Shown in pieces: positions 31,178-38,973 of a stretch of 42,557 nt of DNA. The translations under genes and the position numbers were made by a program. Positions within the stretch are counted from its first letter, which is position 1. The number at the start of each line of letters is the position of its first letter. The DNA lies in contig CALHOU010000026.1 in NCBI GenBank assembly GCA_938035945.1, positions 1-42,557 on the forward strand, in the 5' to 3' direction. The DNA is from an uncultured Granulosicoccaceae bacterium. Lineage in GTDB: Bacteria > Pseudomonadota > Gammaproteobacteria > Granulosicoccales > Granulosicoccaceae. The notes beneath the pieces are model-generated. The model had not been told where the DNA came from. It ran no database searches and was given only the letters and a program-made list of their open reading frames with translations.

Positions 31178-32280
31178 GCAATATCCCAACCAACAAAGAC
31201 AAATTAAACGATGTCGATATAAGCGCGTTGTTTTCAGCTGATAAAACAGAACCGCCCGCCGATTTGGATAAGCTGGTTTTGGAAAATGCGCGTCAGGCGC
31301 AGCATAATTCAATTCCAAAAAACAACGAAACATTTATAGATCGCTATGCACCGTTGTTTGGCACCGCCGCCGTATTGATGATAGCGTTTGCGCTGACGCC
31401 ACTCACTATGCAATCCCCCGACTCATCACTTGCACAAGATGCCGCCCCCGCAGCTAGCTCTGTTGTGCTCGAAGAAAGCCTCGCTCCAATTGCCGTTGAA
31501 ACTCAGGCTGAACGTAGCGACGCAGCGTTAACAGATATTAACGTTAACGCATCGGCAGACCAATCCGCAGCTAGTGACTCTGTTTTTACCGTCCAAAGCA
31601 GACAAGCGGAAGCTAATCGTAAAGAGCGTAGAGATAAACAAGGGATTGAAACCGAAACCACTAACGGCATCGTTGCGTCGGTTAAACCTGATGTGTCCAA
31701 ATCGAATGCATCAACAGCGGTTACAGAAACAGTTGGTCAATCGATTGAGAAGCGTGTTGTGAAGCCCGTAAAGGGCTTAGGCGAACTTGCTTTGAGCGAT
31801 TCGGATGAAGCCGTACAAGCCGCCGACACAGCAACTGAAGCTAAAATTGAAATCGTAGAGTTGCAATCCGCTCCGCTCACACCGGAGGCCTTCGCGTCGG
31901 ATACATCAGCTACTCGTGCTGCAGCGCCTTCAGCTGCACCTTCAGCAGCGCCTTCGGTAACAGCTGTAAACGAAGCGATCGTTGCTATTGCCGCGACGGC
32001 AACAGAACCCGATGCTGAAATAGATGCTGCGCCCGAAGAACCTGTCGCTAATTCGTCGGGCGTACTAGCCGCAGCCCCCGTTGCGCAATTGAAACAACGA
32101 TTGCGAAATGAAAAATACAGAAGCTCTGCTCTACTGTGGGTTATTGAGATAAAACATTTGTTCAAAGAAAATAAAGCAGAACTGGCACGTTCAGAACTAC
32201 TCGAATTCCGGCAGCGCTACCCTGAAAATTCAAACGAGCGTTTGCTACCTAAAGAACTGCTCGACAGCATGAGTGAGTAA
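31174..32280 (+). CDS. Single-span membrane protein, candidate anti-sigma factor
   Basis: A 368-residue protein translated in overlap with the sigma gene (ATGA). Residues 1-57 are soluble and would be cytoplasmic. A membrane helix spans about 62-82 (APLFGTAAVLMIAFALTPLT). The rest, about 285 residues, should be periplasmic. It is Ala/Ser/Glu-rich, has a low-complexity APSAAPSAAPS tract, and ends in a folded helical segment with AELARSELLEFRQRYPE. The cytoplasmic segment lacks the zinc-binding HxxxCxxC of common anti-sigma factors. Gene position and topology suggest a membrane-bound anti-sigma factor with a sensor-like periplasmic part; that is inference. I recognise no homologue by motif. Confidence 0.55.
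   Translation: MSNIPTNKDKLNDVDISALFSADKTEPPADLDKLVLENARQAQHNSIPKNNETFIDRYAPLFGTAAVLMIAFALTPLTMQSPDSSLAQDAAPAASSVVLEESLAPIAVETQAERSDAALTDINVNASADQSAASDSVFTVQSRQAEANRKERRDKQGIETETTNGIVASVKPDVSKSNASTAVTETVGQSIEKRVVKPVKGLGELALSDSDEAVQAADTATEAKIEIVELQSAPLTPEAFASDTSATRAAAPSAAPSAAPSVTAVNEAIVAIAATATEPDAEIDAAPEEPVANSSGVLAAAPVAQLKQRLRNEKYRSSALLWVIEIKHLFKENKAELARSELLEFRQRYPENSNERLLPKELLDSMSE
31921..31956. repeat. Tandem repeat, 12 bp x 3
   Basis: Three adjacent 12-bp units, GCAGCGCCTTCA-like, coding AAPS-AAPS-AAPS in the candidate anti-sigma protein. In frame, with 2-3 changes between copies. Confidence 0.85.
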
Positions 32281-32391
32281 CCTGCTTATCCCTGTTAATT
32301 AAGGTTAACAATCGCACATATTTACCGTAATTGCGCCGATACATCCCATAATTGGGACATTTAAACTCGCGTTAAACAAAGGCAATTACCA

Positions 32392-32886
32392 ATGCTTAAG
32401 AAATTCACCATCAGCATGGCGTTTATCACAATGATGCTCGTTTCCGGCATCGCGACTGCGGCAGAACTCGTTAATATCAATAAAGCAAGCGCGGCTGCCA
32501 TCCAACAAAACCTGGTGGGCATCGGCCCTATTAAAGCTGAGTCAATCATCAGCTACCGAAAGAAAAACGGCAAGTTCAAAAGTCTTGACGATCTACTGAA
32601 CGTTAAAGGCATTGGACCTGCGTTAGTTAAAAAGAATAAGCGTTATTTATCGCTAAGCAAAGGTGTAGTTTCTGGCGACGATAAAGCCTATGCAGCGGCG
32701 AAAAAACAAGCCGGTAAAAGCAAATCAACCAGTACAAAAAAGAAAGCCAAGCCGGCAAAGAAGAAAACCAGCAAGACATCGGATAAGAGCAAGTCAAGCA
32801 AGAAAAAACCAGCAAAATCCAGCTCGGATAAACCTGCTAAAAAGAAACCAGCAAAAAAGAAGAAAACGAGTAAATCAACAACCTAA
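32392..32886 (+). CDS. Exported ComEA-like helix-hairpin-helix protein with lysine-rich histone-like tail
   Basis: A 164-residue protein in three parts. Residues 1-23 are a Sec signal peptide (MAFITMMLVSG core, cleavage ATAA before ELVN). Residues 25-80 are a helix-hairpin-helix pair of the ComEA kind: NINKASAAAIQQNLVGIGPI, then SLDDLLNVKGIGPALVKKN. Residues about 95-164 are a low-complexity basic tail of Lys, Ala, Ser, Thr and Pro (repeats like KKPAKSS and KKKPAKKKK), resembling eukaryotic-type histone H1 or bacterial HU/AlgP tails. The tail differs in composition from the rest of the gene. Both parts bind DNA in other proteins, so a periplasmic or surface DNA-binding role, perhaps for uptake, is likely. 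Start ATG at 32392. Confidence 0.82.
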   Translation: MLKKFTISMAFITMMLVSGIATAAELVNINKASAAAIQQNLVGIGPIKAESIISYRKKNGKFKSLDDLLNVKGIGPALVKKNKRYLSLSKGVVSGDDKAYAAAKKQAGKSKSTSTKKKAKPAKKKTSKTSDKSKSSKKKPAKSSSDKPAKKKPAKKKKTSKSTT

Positions 32887-32900
32887 ATTATGTCCGTGCG

Positions 32901-32927
32901 AAGTGGGTCGCTATTTGTGCCCCACTT
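32901..32927 (+). other. Possible hairpin after the HhH protein gene
   Basis: AAGTGGG and CCCACTT flank a 13-base loop, 15 bp after the stop codon. The stem is short and there is no T-tract, so a terminator role is doubtful. The following bases contain three loose copies of TGTGCCCCAC-like sequence (about 32917-32950). Confidence 0.35.
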
Positions 32928-33030
32928 TGTGCCCACCTGTGCACCCCACTCTTCATTAGCTTCACATATCGTCACGAACTATTGCTCATGACAACGCATT
33001 CACAATCGGCTCTCGTGCTAAATTGTATAC

Positions 33031-34461
33031 ATGCGCAGGCGACTCACATTTTCATGTTTGACAGCAGTTATACTTCTGGGTGTGGCGGCTACCGTTGTGA
33101 TGAGTCCGCCATCCGTCAAGAACAATGACTTAAGCAACAGTTATCGCACTGATCAATCCAAACTAAGTGGACAAAGCCCGGGTCAACTAATTGACAGCGC
33201 AACGATTATAGACTTCAAGTTGCATCCATCTGCAAGCCAAAGACTCGCACCAGAGCTTACACAAACAAACGACTCTTCAACCGATGTTGAGCTGCGCACA
33301 TTATTCGTTCGCTCCGGCATTGGCTTAGAACTACTCTCACCCGAGCACGATTACGCGGCAGCGCTTAATTCTATTCTTTTCCAGCGTGATGCACTGTCTA
33401 ATAATGAATCTCTGTCCAATAATGAATTTCTGTCTAATAAAAAAAGTGAAATTGATACGGCTATTGCCATCATCATCGCACAATGGTTAACCAAAGACCC
33501 AGCGGCTGTTTGGTGGTGGTTAGAAGAGAACGATATAACAGGCACGCTAGATCGCTTCCGCAATGCCATCGTGCAAAGCTGGTTGGACAAAGATCCCAAT
33601 CAAGCTCTGTTCGCTATTTCTAATTTGCCCACCTCAGAAATAAAGGTTCAACTGCTCGCCGCCTACGCTCAACACTTGGTTGCAGACGAACCTGAGCATG
33701 CGTTCTATTGGGCGTCTGATCTTCAAGTACAGGAAGAACGCATGCACGCGCTTGATCGGGTAGTTTATCACTGGGCTAACAGCGATCCAGAACAAGTGAT
33801 TACTCACTTAAACGCAATCACCGACGAGGTCTTTAGAGAGCAACTTATTCTACAAGCAGGCCCATCTATAACAGCGCACCTAACGCTGTTAAATCCTTAT
33901 AACGCCATTAACTGGGTAGAAACGCTCAGTGCACGTGAACAAGAATTTCTACGCCCAATCGCTTTTCAACAATGGGTAAACATCAACCCCCAAGAAGCGT
34001 TTAACTGGCTGAACACAGAGCGAACACCGACGCAAGCCGAAATATATATGACAAGCGTGTCTGAAACATTGGCCTATCAGGACCTGCCGACTGCACTACA
34101 GATTTTTCCCGAACAAAGTGAAAAAGTAAAAATAGACATGGCTTCATCTATCTCTTTCCGGTTGTTCCAACAAGACCCACACGAAGCTCAAGCATGGTCG
34201 AACAACTTGTTTAATCCAAGCGTGCAACAAAGCGCTGACAAAGGCATATTGCTCGCCAATATCGACGATGCACCTGAGACGGCACTGCAAATGGCCATCG
34301 ACTACACCGGGCCAGACCAAGACGAGGTGCTAGTCACCACGGCCACTGAAGTCGATCAGCAGCACCCGGAATTACTCCAAGAATGGCTATTAAGCGCGCC
34401 CCTGAGCCATGATCAGCACGCAAACATACTCCAGTCACTCATTCGCCAACCGATCGAATAA
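33031..34461 (+). CDS. Exported all-helical repeat protein (W-x-DP repeats)
   Basis: I do not recognise a named family for this 476-residue protein. It starts with a signal-anchor-like segment (MRRRLTFSCLTAVILLGVAA). The body from about residue 150 consists of irregular helical repeats of about 30-36 residues. They share a pattern with W near the start, then a DP or NP, then A-x2-W: QWLTKDPAAVWWWLEE, QSWLDKDPNQALFAIS, VYHWANSDPEQVITHL, QQWVNINPQEAFNWLN. This looks like an alpha-solenoid scaffold. Residues about 122-137 are an insertion of an 18-bp repeat (SNNESLSNNEFLSNK). Most of it should be periplasmic. Start ATG at 33031. Confidence 0.6.
   Translation: MRRRLTFSCLTAVILLGVAATVVMSPPSVKNNDLSNSYRTDQSKLSGQSPGQLIDSATIIDFKLHPSASQRLAPELTQTNDSSTDVELRTLFVRSGIGLELLSPEHDYAAALNSILFQRDALSNNESLSNNEFLSNKKSEIDTAIAIIIAQWLTKDPAAVWWWLEENDITGTLDRFRNAIVQSWLDKDPNQALFAISNLPTSEIKVQLLAAYAQHLVADEPEHAFYWASDLQVQEERMHALDRVVYHWANSDPEQVITHLNAITDEVFREQLILQAGPSITAHLTLLNPYNAINWVETLSAREQEFLRPIAFQQWVNINPQEAFNWLNTERTPTQAEIYMTSVSETLAYQDLPTALQIFPEQSEKVKIDMASSISFRLFQQDPHEAQAWSNNLFNPSVQQSADKGILLANIDDAPETALQMAIDYTGPDQDEVLVTTATEVDQQHPELLQEWLLSAPLSHDQHANILQSLIRQPIE
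33394..33440. repeat. Tandem repeat, 18 bp x 2.5
   Basis: CTGTCTAATAATGAATCT, CTGTCCAATAATGAATTT and a partial CTGTCTAATAA follow each other, encoding LSNNES-LSNNEF-LSNK in the repeat protein. Unit length keeps the frame. Confidence 0.88.
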
Positions 34462-34567
34462 TCAGCTTACACGCACGTTCTGGTTCGAAACGGCTACTAT
34501 TTTCAACTTTGGCAGATATCGTGCACAATAATTTAGCAATAAGTACACATTTTTAGAGCCCAGTGCT

Positions 34568-35308
34568 ATGGCTAGATCAGTTCGACTTCTCGCTGTGCTT
34601 AAGCAGCAGCTAAAGCTGCAAGGCATAACCTACAAAAAACTTGCTGGCGAATTAGGTTTAACGGAGTCGGCAATAAAACAAATGTTTGCCGCGGACAACA
34701 TGTCTTTAAAGCGTATGGATGCTATTTGCGAAATACTAAAACTCGATATTAGCGACTTGGTATTAATCAGCGAAGAACAAGAGAACAAAATAGAATTACT
34801 CACTGTTGAACAAGAAGCCATCCTTATTGGCGATGAGCGATTGTTGTTAGTGGCCTATTGCGTTGTTAACCACTGGACATTTGAAGACATCATCACGCGC
34901 TACCAGCTCAGTGACACTGATTGCATTCAGCAATTAGTTAAGTTGGATAAAATGAATCTCATTGAGTTGCTGCCCGGCAACAGAATCAAAGCCTTAATCG
35001 CCCCTAACTTTGCATGGCAACCGAACGGCCCCATAGAACATTTTTTTCGCACTGAAGTACAAGGCGCGTTTTTCGATAACAGTTTTGATGAAGAAGGTTG
35101 TTTACGCTTAGTAAAAAACGGCGATATTTCTATGGCAGCGAGAAAACAATTGGTGGACCGACTAAAAGTTATCGGCCAGGCGTTTGATGATACAAATCGC
35201 GAAGAACGTAAATTACAGCCTGAAGATCGAAAAGGCACCACCATGGTGTTAGCAATAAGAAACTGGCAGTTTCAGGCGTTTGTTGAATTAGAGAGAAAAC
35301 CCATCTAA
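34568..35308 (+). CDS. XRE-family transcriptional regulator
   Basis: A 246-residue regulator. An N-terminal Cro/C1-type helix-turn-helix spans about 8-62: LKQQLKLQGITYKKLAGELG, then LTESAIKQMFAADNMSLKRM, then DAICEILKLDISDLV. The remaining 180 residues have no motif I know. They contain a region that could be a second winged-helix (YQLSDTDCIQQLVKLDKMNL) and a C-terminal helix-strand part with FRTEVQGAFFD and IRNWQFQAFVELE. Such proteins with one HTH and an unclassified C-terminal part are common in marine Gammaproteobacteria. Its stop codon overlaps that of the convergent aldolase gene (CTAA). ATG at 34568. No linked target gene is obvious. Confidence 0.82.
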   Translation: MARSVRLLAVLKQQLKLQGITYKKLAGELGLTESAIKQMFAADNMSLKRMDAICEILKLDISDLVLISEEQENKIELLTVEQEAILIGDERLLLVAYCVVNHWTFEDIITRYQLSDTDCIQQLVKLDKMNLIELLPGNRIKALIAPNFAWQPNGPIEHFFRTEVQGAFFDNSFDEEGCLRLVKNGDISMAARKQLVDRLKVIGQAFDDTNREERKLQPEDRKGTTMVLAIRNWQFQAFVELERKPI

Positions 35309-35913
35309 GATTCTGCCGTATGTGCATCGTATGCAGCAACAAGCTGTTGTGCACGTTCTTGTACCAGCGCAACACTTGCACCGGGCTGATATAGAAAAGA
35401 ACCAATACCAAATCCTGTCATCCCTGCGCTGAGCCAATCAGCAAAATCTTTAGGCCCAATACCCGATACGCCATAGGTTGGAAAGTTAACTGGCAACACA
35501 GCCTGAAGTGCTTTAAGCCCTTCAATCCCTAATACGGATGCGGGAAATAGTTTCAAACCATCAGCACCAGCATCAATTGCAGCGATACACTCTGTGGCCG
35601 TGAATACACCAGGATAAGACAACATGTTGTATTGTTTAGTGGTTTGAATAACATCGGCATTGCAGTTTGGCGATACAATCATTTGCCCACCTGCGTTAGC
35701 TGTTTGTTTCACGTGTTGGACATTTAAAACCGTGCCTGCCCCAACCAGCGCTTCATCACCAAAACATTTTGCTAATCGTTCAATGCTTTTTAGCGGTTCA
35801 GGTGAATTAAACGGAACCTCAATTTTCGTGATTCCAGCGGCAAAAATAACGTCTGCATAGCGTTCAACTTCATCAGGTTTGACCCCTCGCAGTATGGCAA
35901 TCAATTCACGCAC
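35305..35913 (-). CDS. dgoA: 2-dehydro-3-deoxy-6-phosphogalactonate aldolase
   Basis: A 202-residue KDPG/KDPGal-type aldolase. The active site is recognisable: IAILRGVKPDEV at the front, ITKIEVPFNSPEPLKSIERL with the substrate loop, GAGTVLNVQHV, and the Schiff-base lysine in ADGLKLFPASVLGIEGLKAL. The FNSP and YGVSGIGPKDFADWL wording matches DgoA (KDPGal aldolase) better than Eda. It cleaves 2-keto-3-deoxy-6-phosphogalactonate to pyruvate and glyceraldehyde 3-phosphate in the De Ley-Doudoroff galactose route. No kinase (dgoK) or galactonate dehydratase is next to it in the window. Start is GTG at 35913 after GGGGAG, a strong ribosome-binding site. It follows the DUF599 gene by 29 bp on the same strand. 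Confidence 0.9.
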   Translation of the reverse strand: MRELIAILRGVKPDEVERYADVIFAAGITKIEVPFNSPEPLKSIERLAKCFGDEALVGAGTVLNVQHVKQTANAGGQMIVSPNCNADVIQTTKQYNMLSYPGVFTATECIAAIDAGADGLKLFPASVLGIEGLKALQAVLPVNFPTYGVSGIGPKDFADWLSAGMTGFGIGSFLYQPGASVALVQERAQQLVAAYDAHTAES

Positions 35914-35942
35914 TCAAACTCTCCCCAATACTTAAAACAGGT

Positions 35943-36653
35943 TTATTCTTTATCAAACCAACCAAACGGTTCACTGAGTATTTGCATAAATTTAGACGCA
36001 AACGCCCGCCTGTACAAAACAACGCTAACCCAAATAGTCGCTAAAATAAATACCCATGCATTTAGAAACCACGCGAACACAGCCAGGGCAAAGAAATACG
36101 CGTTTAAGCCAGTGGTAAAATGCAGAGCCGCCAACGAATGCATGGCCGCCATCTTTTGTGCATAGACCTCTACCGTTTCATCAGATTGCACACCAGGCTC
36201 AGGGGCCGCACCGGCAACAATCATGATGTAATTAAATTGTCGATGACTCCACGCGAACTTAAAAAATGAAAAAACAAAAATAAACGTTATCAACAGCACT
36301 TTAATTTCCCAAACCGTGCGCGTGGTGGTGGTTGAGAATGGCAAGTCAGTCAGCATGTCGACTGCCGCGTCAGTAGCACCTAAACCGGCTAACAAGGCAC
36401 CGACGATCAAAATAGATGTGGACGCAAAAAACAAGACACCTTGTTGGAATTGGTTTTGAATTAGCGCATCAAACATTCTTGGGTCACGGTGCAGCAAAGT
36501 GCGCATCCACTGCACACGCATTTTGTGCATATGATGAGAAATGGTGCGCGTTTTGAGTGGTGAGCGGTTGATAATCCAAAAATGACAGACCCACGCGAAC
36601 ACGAACAGCCCCAAGGCGACTATATCTATCGAGCTAAAACCCCACAAGGACAT
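35943..36653 (-). CDS. DUF599 membrane protein
   Basis: A 236-residue protein of the DUF599 family. It has a first helix (SIDIVALGLFVFAWVCHFWI), a conserved basic loop HKMRVQWMRTLLHRDPRMFD, followed by NQFQQGVLFFASTSILIVGA and two further hydrophobic segments near residues 120-140 and 185-215. The loop reading R-x2-WM-x6-RDPR-x-FDA is diagnostic for the family. Function is unknown; it is likely a four-helix inner-membrane protein. It is 29 bp upstream of the dgoA gene on the same strand and divergent from the first DUF1989 gene, separated by 43 to 67 bp depending on which start is used. Confidence 0.85.
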   Translation of the reverse strand: MSLWGFSSIDIVALGLFVFAWVCHFWIINRSPLKTRTISHHMHKMRVQWMRTLLHRDPRMFDALIQNQFQQGVLFFASTSILIVGALLAGLGATDAAVDMLTDLPFSTTTTRTVWEIKVLLITFIFVFSFFKFAWSHRQFNYIMIVAGAAPEPGVQSDETVEVYAQKMAAMHSLAALHFTTGLNAYFFALAVFAWFLNAWVFILATIWVSVVLYRRAFASKFMQILSEPFGWFDKE

Positions 36654-36720
36654 ATAAGCGTTTCCGTCGTCACACCAAAACCGCTATTATACGCTTTTGA
36701 ATCAATGGGAAAGCACGCCG

Positions 36721-37581
36721 GTGACCAGCACAGATACAAGCATTGAGCCTGCAGATGCAAACGAGCGTCGTGCTAGCAAACCACTGGTTTGTTATAGCGT
36801 AGACGGCTTGCCACCTTACCCCAAAGAGCAGTATGCACAGGCTAGACAAGAACTTGAAAAAATTGATGAGGTTTTGGTGCAACCACGTGACGCCGAAACT
36901 TTTGTTGTACCGGCTGGTCATTTCTTCAGAATATCCAGCGTTGAAGGCTCGCAGGTTGGGGATTTAAACTTATGGAATCCTGAGGATTTGAGTGAACACT
37001 TTTATAGTGGTAAAACCCGACAGCTTCACGCCTCACATTTGAGCACCGGTGACAGGCTGTGGAGTAATCTACCAGGCATGCGCGCAATGGCCACTATCAC
37101 GCACGATACTTTGCAATGGTATGGCTGGGACCAAGACGGTGGTTCTGTTCACGATGTTATTGGCACCCGCTGCGACCCGTACACCAACAGACTATTAAAA
37201 AACAATGACTATCACAATTGCTGCCATTCAAATTTAACGCGTGCACTGGCAAAGCATACGGGTAAACCTACACATGAAATAGAAGCTTACGTTCACGACG
37301 TGATGAATGTTTTTATGTGCACAGGTTTCACTCTAGATACACATCAGTATTTTATGAAAGCCAGTCCGGTTCGACCTGGAGACTTTATAGAATTTTTTGC
37401 TGAGATGGATTTACTCGGTGGCTTATCAGCCTGCCCGGGCGGCAACTGTGGTAGTAGCCACTCAGACGATTCAACACCATGTTATCCATTGTTTGTCGAA
37501 ATTTTCAAAACAACGTCCGATGCACTTAAAGAGTGGAAGCCTGCTGCAATTAACTCGTACTCACGCACGCATGGTCTTTAG
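36721..37581 (+). CDS. DUF1989 family protein, first of a pair
   Basis: A 286-residue member of DUF1989 (urea-carboxylase-associated protein family). Family elements are FVVPAGHFFRISSVEGSQVG and GDLNLWNPEDLSEHF, then TRQLHASHLSTGDRLWSN, DPYTNRLLKNNDYHNCCHSN, and LSACPGGNCGSSHSD, with cysteine/histidine positions that probably bind metal. In guanidine-degrading bacteria, two DUF1989 proteins form carboxyguanidine deiminase (CgdA/CgdB). This one is followed 65 bp later by a second, smaller DUF1989 protein, the same two-subunit plan, but no carboxylase or allophanate hydrolase gene is nearby. I prefer the GTG at 36721 (GGGAAAG upstream); a TTG at 36697 adds eight residues. Confidence 0.85.
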   Translation: MTSTDTSIEPADANERRASKPLVCYSVDGLPPYPKEQYAQARQELEKIDEVLVQPRDAETFVVPAGHFFRISSVEGSQVGDLNLWNPEDLSEHFYSGKTRQLHASHLSTGDRLWSNLPGMRAMATITHDTLQWYGWDQDGGSVHDVIGTRCDPYTNRLLKNNDYHNCCHSNLTRALAKHTGKPTHEIEAYVHDVMNVFMCTGFTLDTHQYFMKASPVRPGDFIEFFAEMDLLGGLSACPGGNCGSSHSDDSTPCYPLFVEIFKTTSDALKEWKPAAINSYSRTHGL

Positions 37582-37645
37582 ATAAAGCGCCTAACAACCG
37601 GCAGCTAACCCAGACAACTGTATTTATACCAAGGAACACCAGAGA

Positions 37646-38239
37646 ATGACCGAAATGCAAACCATACCCGCCCGTCGTGGCAAAGCCGTTGCGTTAAAGG
37701 CAGGCCAAGCCATTAAGATAATCAATACTCACGGTCATCAGGTTGTGGATTTCTGGGCGTTTGTTGCCGGTCATCTGACTGAATTTAGCGGTATGGAACA
37801 ATGCCGCGCGACTTGGTTAAAGATGTGTCCTGAAGTTGGTGATCACCTGTACTCAAATCGCCGCCGCCCGATCATGACATTGGAAGAAGATACTTCACCA
37901 GGTCGGCATGATTCAGTCATGGCACCGTGCGACAACGAACGCTACGGCCTACTGGGTTGCAATGAATACCACGACAACTGCAAGGACAACATGCATGCCG
38001 CTTTGGCAGCGCTTGGTCATTCAGTGCCGTTCACACCCGGTTCACTGAATTTATTCATGAACATCCCATGGCAACCCGATGGCACTTTATCGTTCGACCC
38101 ACCATTATCAAAAGCCGGTGACTATGTTGTTTGGCGAGCCGTAATAGATTGTGTTGCCGTTATGTCTTGTTGCCCGCAGGACATTCTACTGATCAATAAC
38201 AAGAATACGGTTGAGTCGCACTATCAAGTGCTTGACTAG
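37646..38239 (+). CDS. DUF1989 family protein, second of a pair
   Basis: A 197-residue DUF1989 protein and partner of the preceding one. Conserved parts are TIPARRGKAVALKAGQAIKI, HGHQVVDFWAFVAGH, the region MAPCDNERYGLLGCNEYHDN, and the ending DCVAVMSCCPQDILLIN. The cysteines in CDNERYGLLGC, together with histidine 109-region EYHDNC, are likely metal ligands. It is smaller and shorter at both ends than its neighbour, like the CgdA/CgdB or UAAP1/UAAP2 pair. AAGGA ten bases before the ATG supports the start. The gene converges with the glutamine amidotransferase gene. Substrate is unknown; deimination or deamination of an N-substituted guanidine or urea would fit the family. Confidence 0.87.
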   Translation: MTEMQTIPARRGKAVALKAGQAIKIINTHGHQVVDFWAFVAGHLTEFSGMEQCRATWLKMCPEVGDHLYSNRRRPIMTLEEDTSPGRHDSVMAPCDNERYGLLGCNEYHDNCKDNMHAALAALGHSVPFTPGSLNLFMNIPWQPDGTLSFDPPLSKAGDYVVWRAVIDCVAVMSCCPQDILLINNKNTVESHYQVLD

Positions 38240-38253
38240 TCAAGTGAATAGAA

Positions 38254-38973
38254 TCAGGTTTGAGCGCTGGTCTGTAACCAATTGATATAGACCCGCTCAG
38301 ATAAATCGCCAAATAAAGACATATGCGCTGCACAGTCGTTATCAAGTTGTGCCGCGCCATTGTCTCCCAATGCCTCGATCAACGCCGTTTTATAAGCCGG
38401 AATCTCTTTCCAGTTTGTGACTGTGTCTGATTCAATTTCTAAATGAAATTGCAATGAGTACGCGCGCGGGCCCCAACCCATTGCTTGAACAGCACATGCA
38501 GGTGATGTAGCCAAACACGCAGCGCCAGCAGGCATGGTTTTAATTTCCGCACTGTGCCATTGCAAACATGGGAATTTCTCAGGCACGCCATCGAGTAATA
38601 CGCCTGACGCACCGACTTCGGTTAATTGAACATCCAATACGCCAATTTCGGGCGTATCGCTTGGTCCAACCGTTCCACCCAAGGCTTCAGCTAATAGCTG
38701 ATGACCCAAACATAAACCCAAATATGGCATACCGCGCTCTTCAACGGCTTGTTGAATAAACTTCTTCTCATCCACTAGCCAAGGATGCTTATCCTCTTGC
38801 CAAACATCCATCGGCCCACCCAACACCCACAGGCCATCGTAACCATCGAGCGACGGCAAAGATTCGCCTTCATTCAAATGCACGGTATCCCACGTGTGCC
38901 CATCTTCAGTTAAATAATCACGAAACGAGCCGGCATGTTCCACTCTTTCATGTTGCAAGATCAGTAGTTTCAT
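38254..38973 (-). CDS. Class I glutamine amidotransferase domain protein
   Basis: A 239-residue stand-alone GATase1. The Cys-His-Glu set is present: Cys88 in YLGLCLGHQLLAEAL, and His177 and Glu179 in SLQFHLEIESD. GYDGLWVLGGPMDVWQ precedes them as in GMP synthase-type amidotransferases. Without a synthase partner, such proteins often hydrolyse gamma-glutamyl conjugates or act as amidotransferases for unknown acceptors. The ATG at 38973 is taken as start; the frame is open another 39 codons, but that part lies inside the next gene. The gene overlaps the end of the GbdR-like gene by 26 bp, so the two are probably transcribed together and the amidotransferase may serve the same catabolic pathway. 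Confidence 0.85.
   Translation of the reverse strand: MKLLILQHERVEHAGSFRDYLTEDGHTWDTVHLNEGESLPSLDGYDGLWVLGGPMDVWQEDKHPWLVDEKKFIQQAVEERGMPYLGLCLGHQLLAEALGGTVGPSDTPEIGVLDVQLTEVGASGVLLDGVPEKFPCLQWHSAEIKTMPAGAACLATSPACAVQAMGWGPRAYSLQFHLEIESDTVTNWKEIPAYKTALIEALGDNGAAQLDNDCAAHMSLFGDLSERVYINWLQTSAQT

Noticed and set aside
31737-32165. 142-codon leftward frame opposite the candidate anti-sigma gene
   Set aside because: It is a shadow frame of the low-complexity GC-rich stretch; the rightward frame is coupled to the sigma gene.
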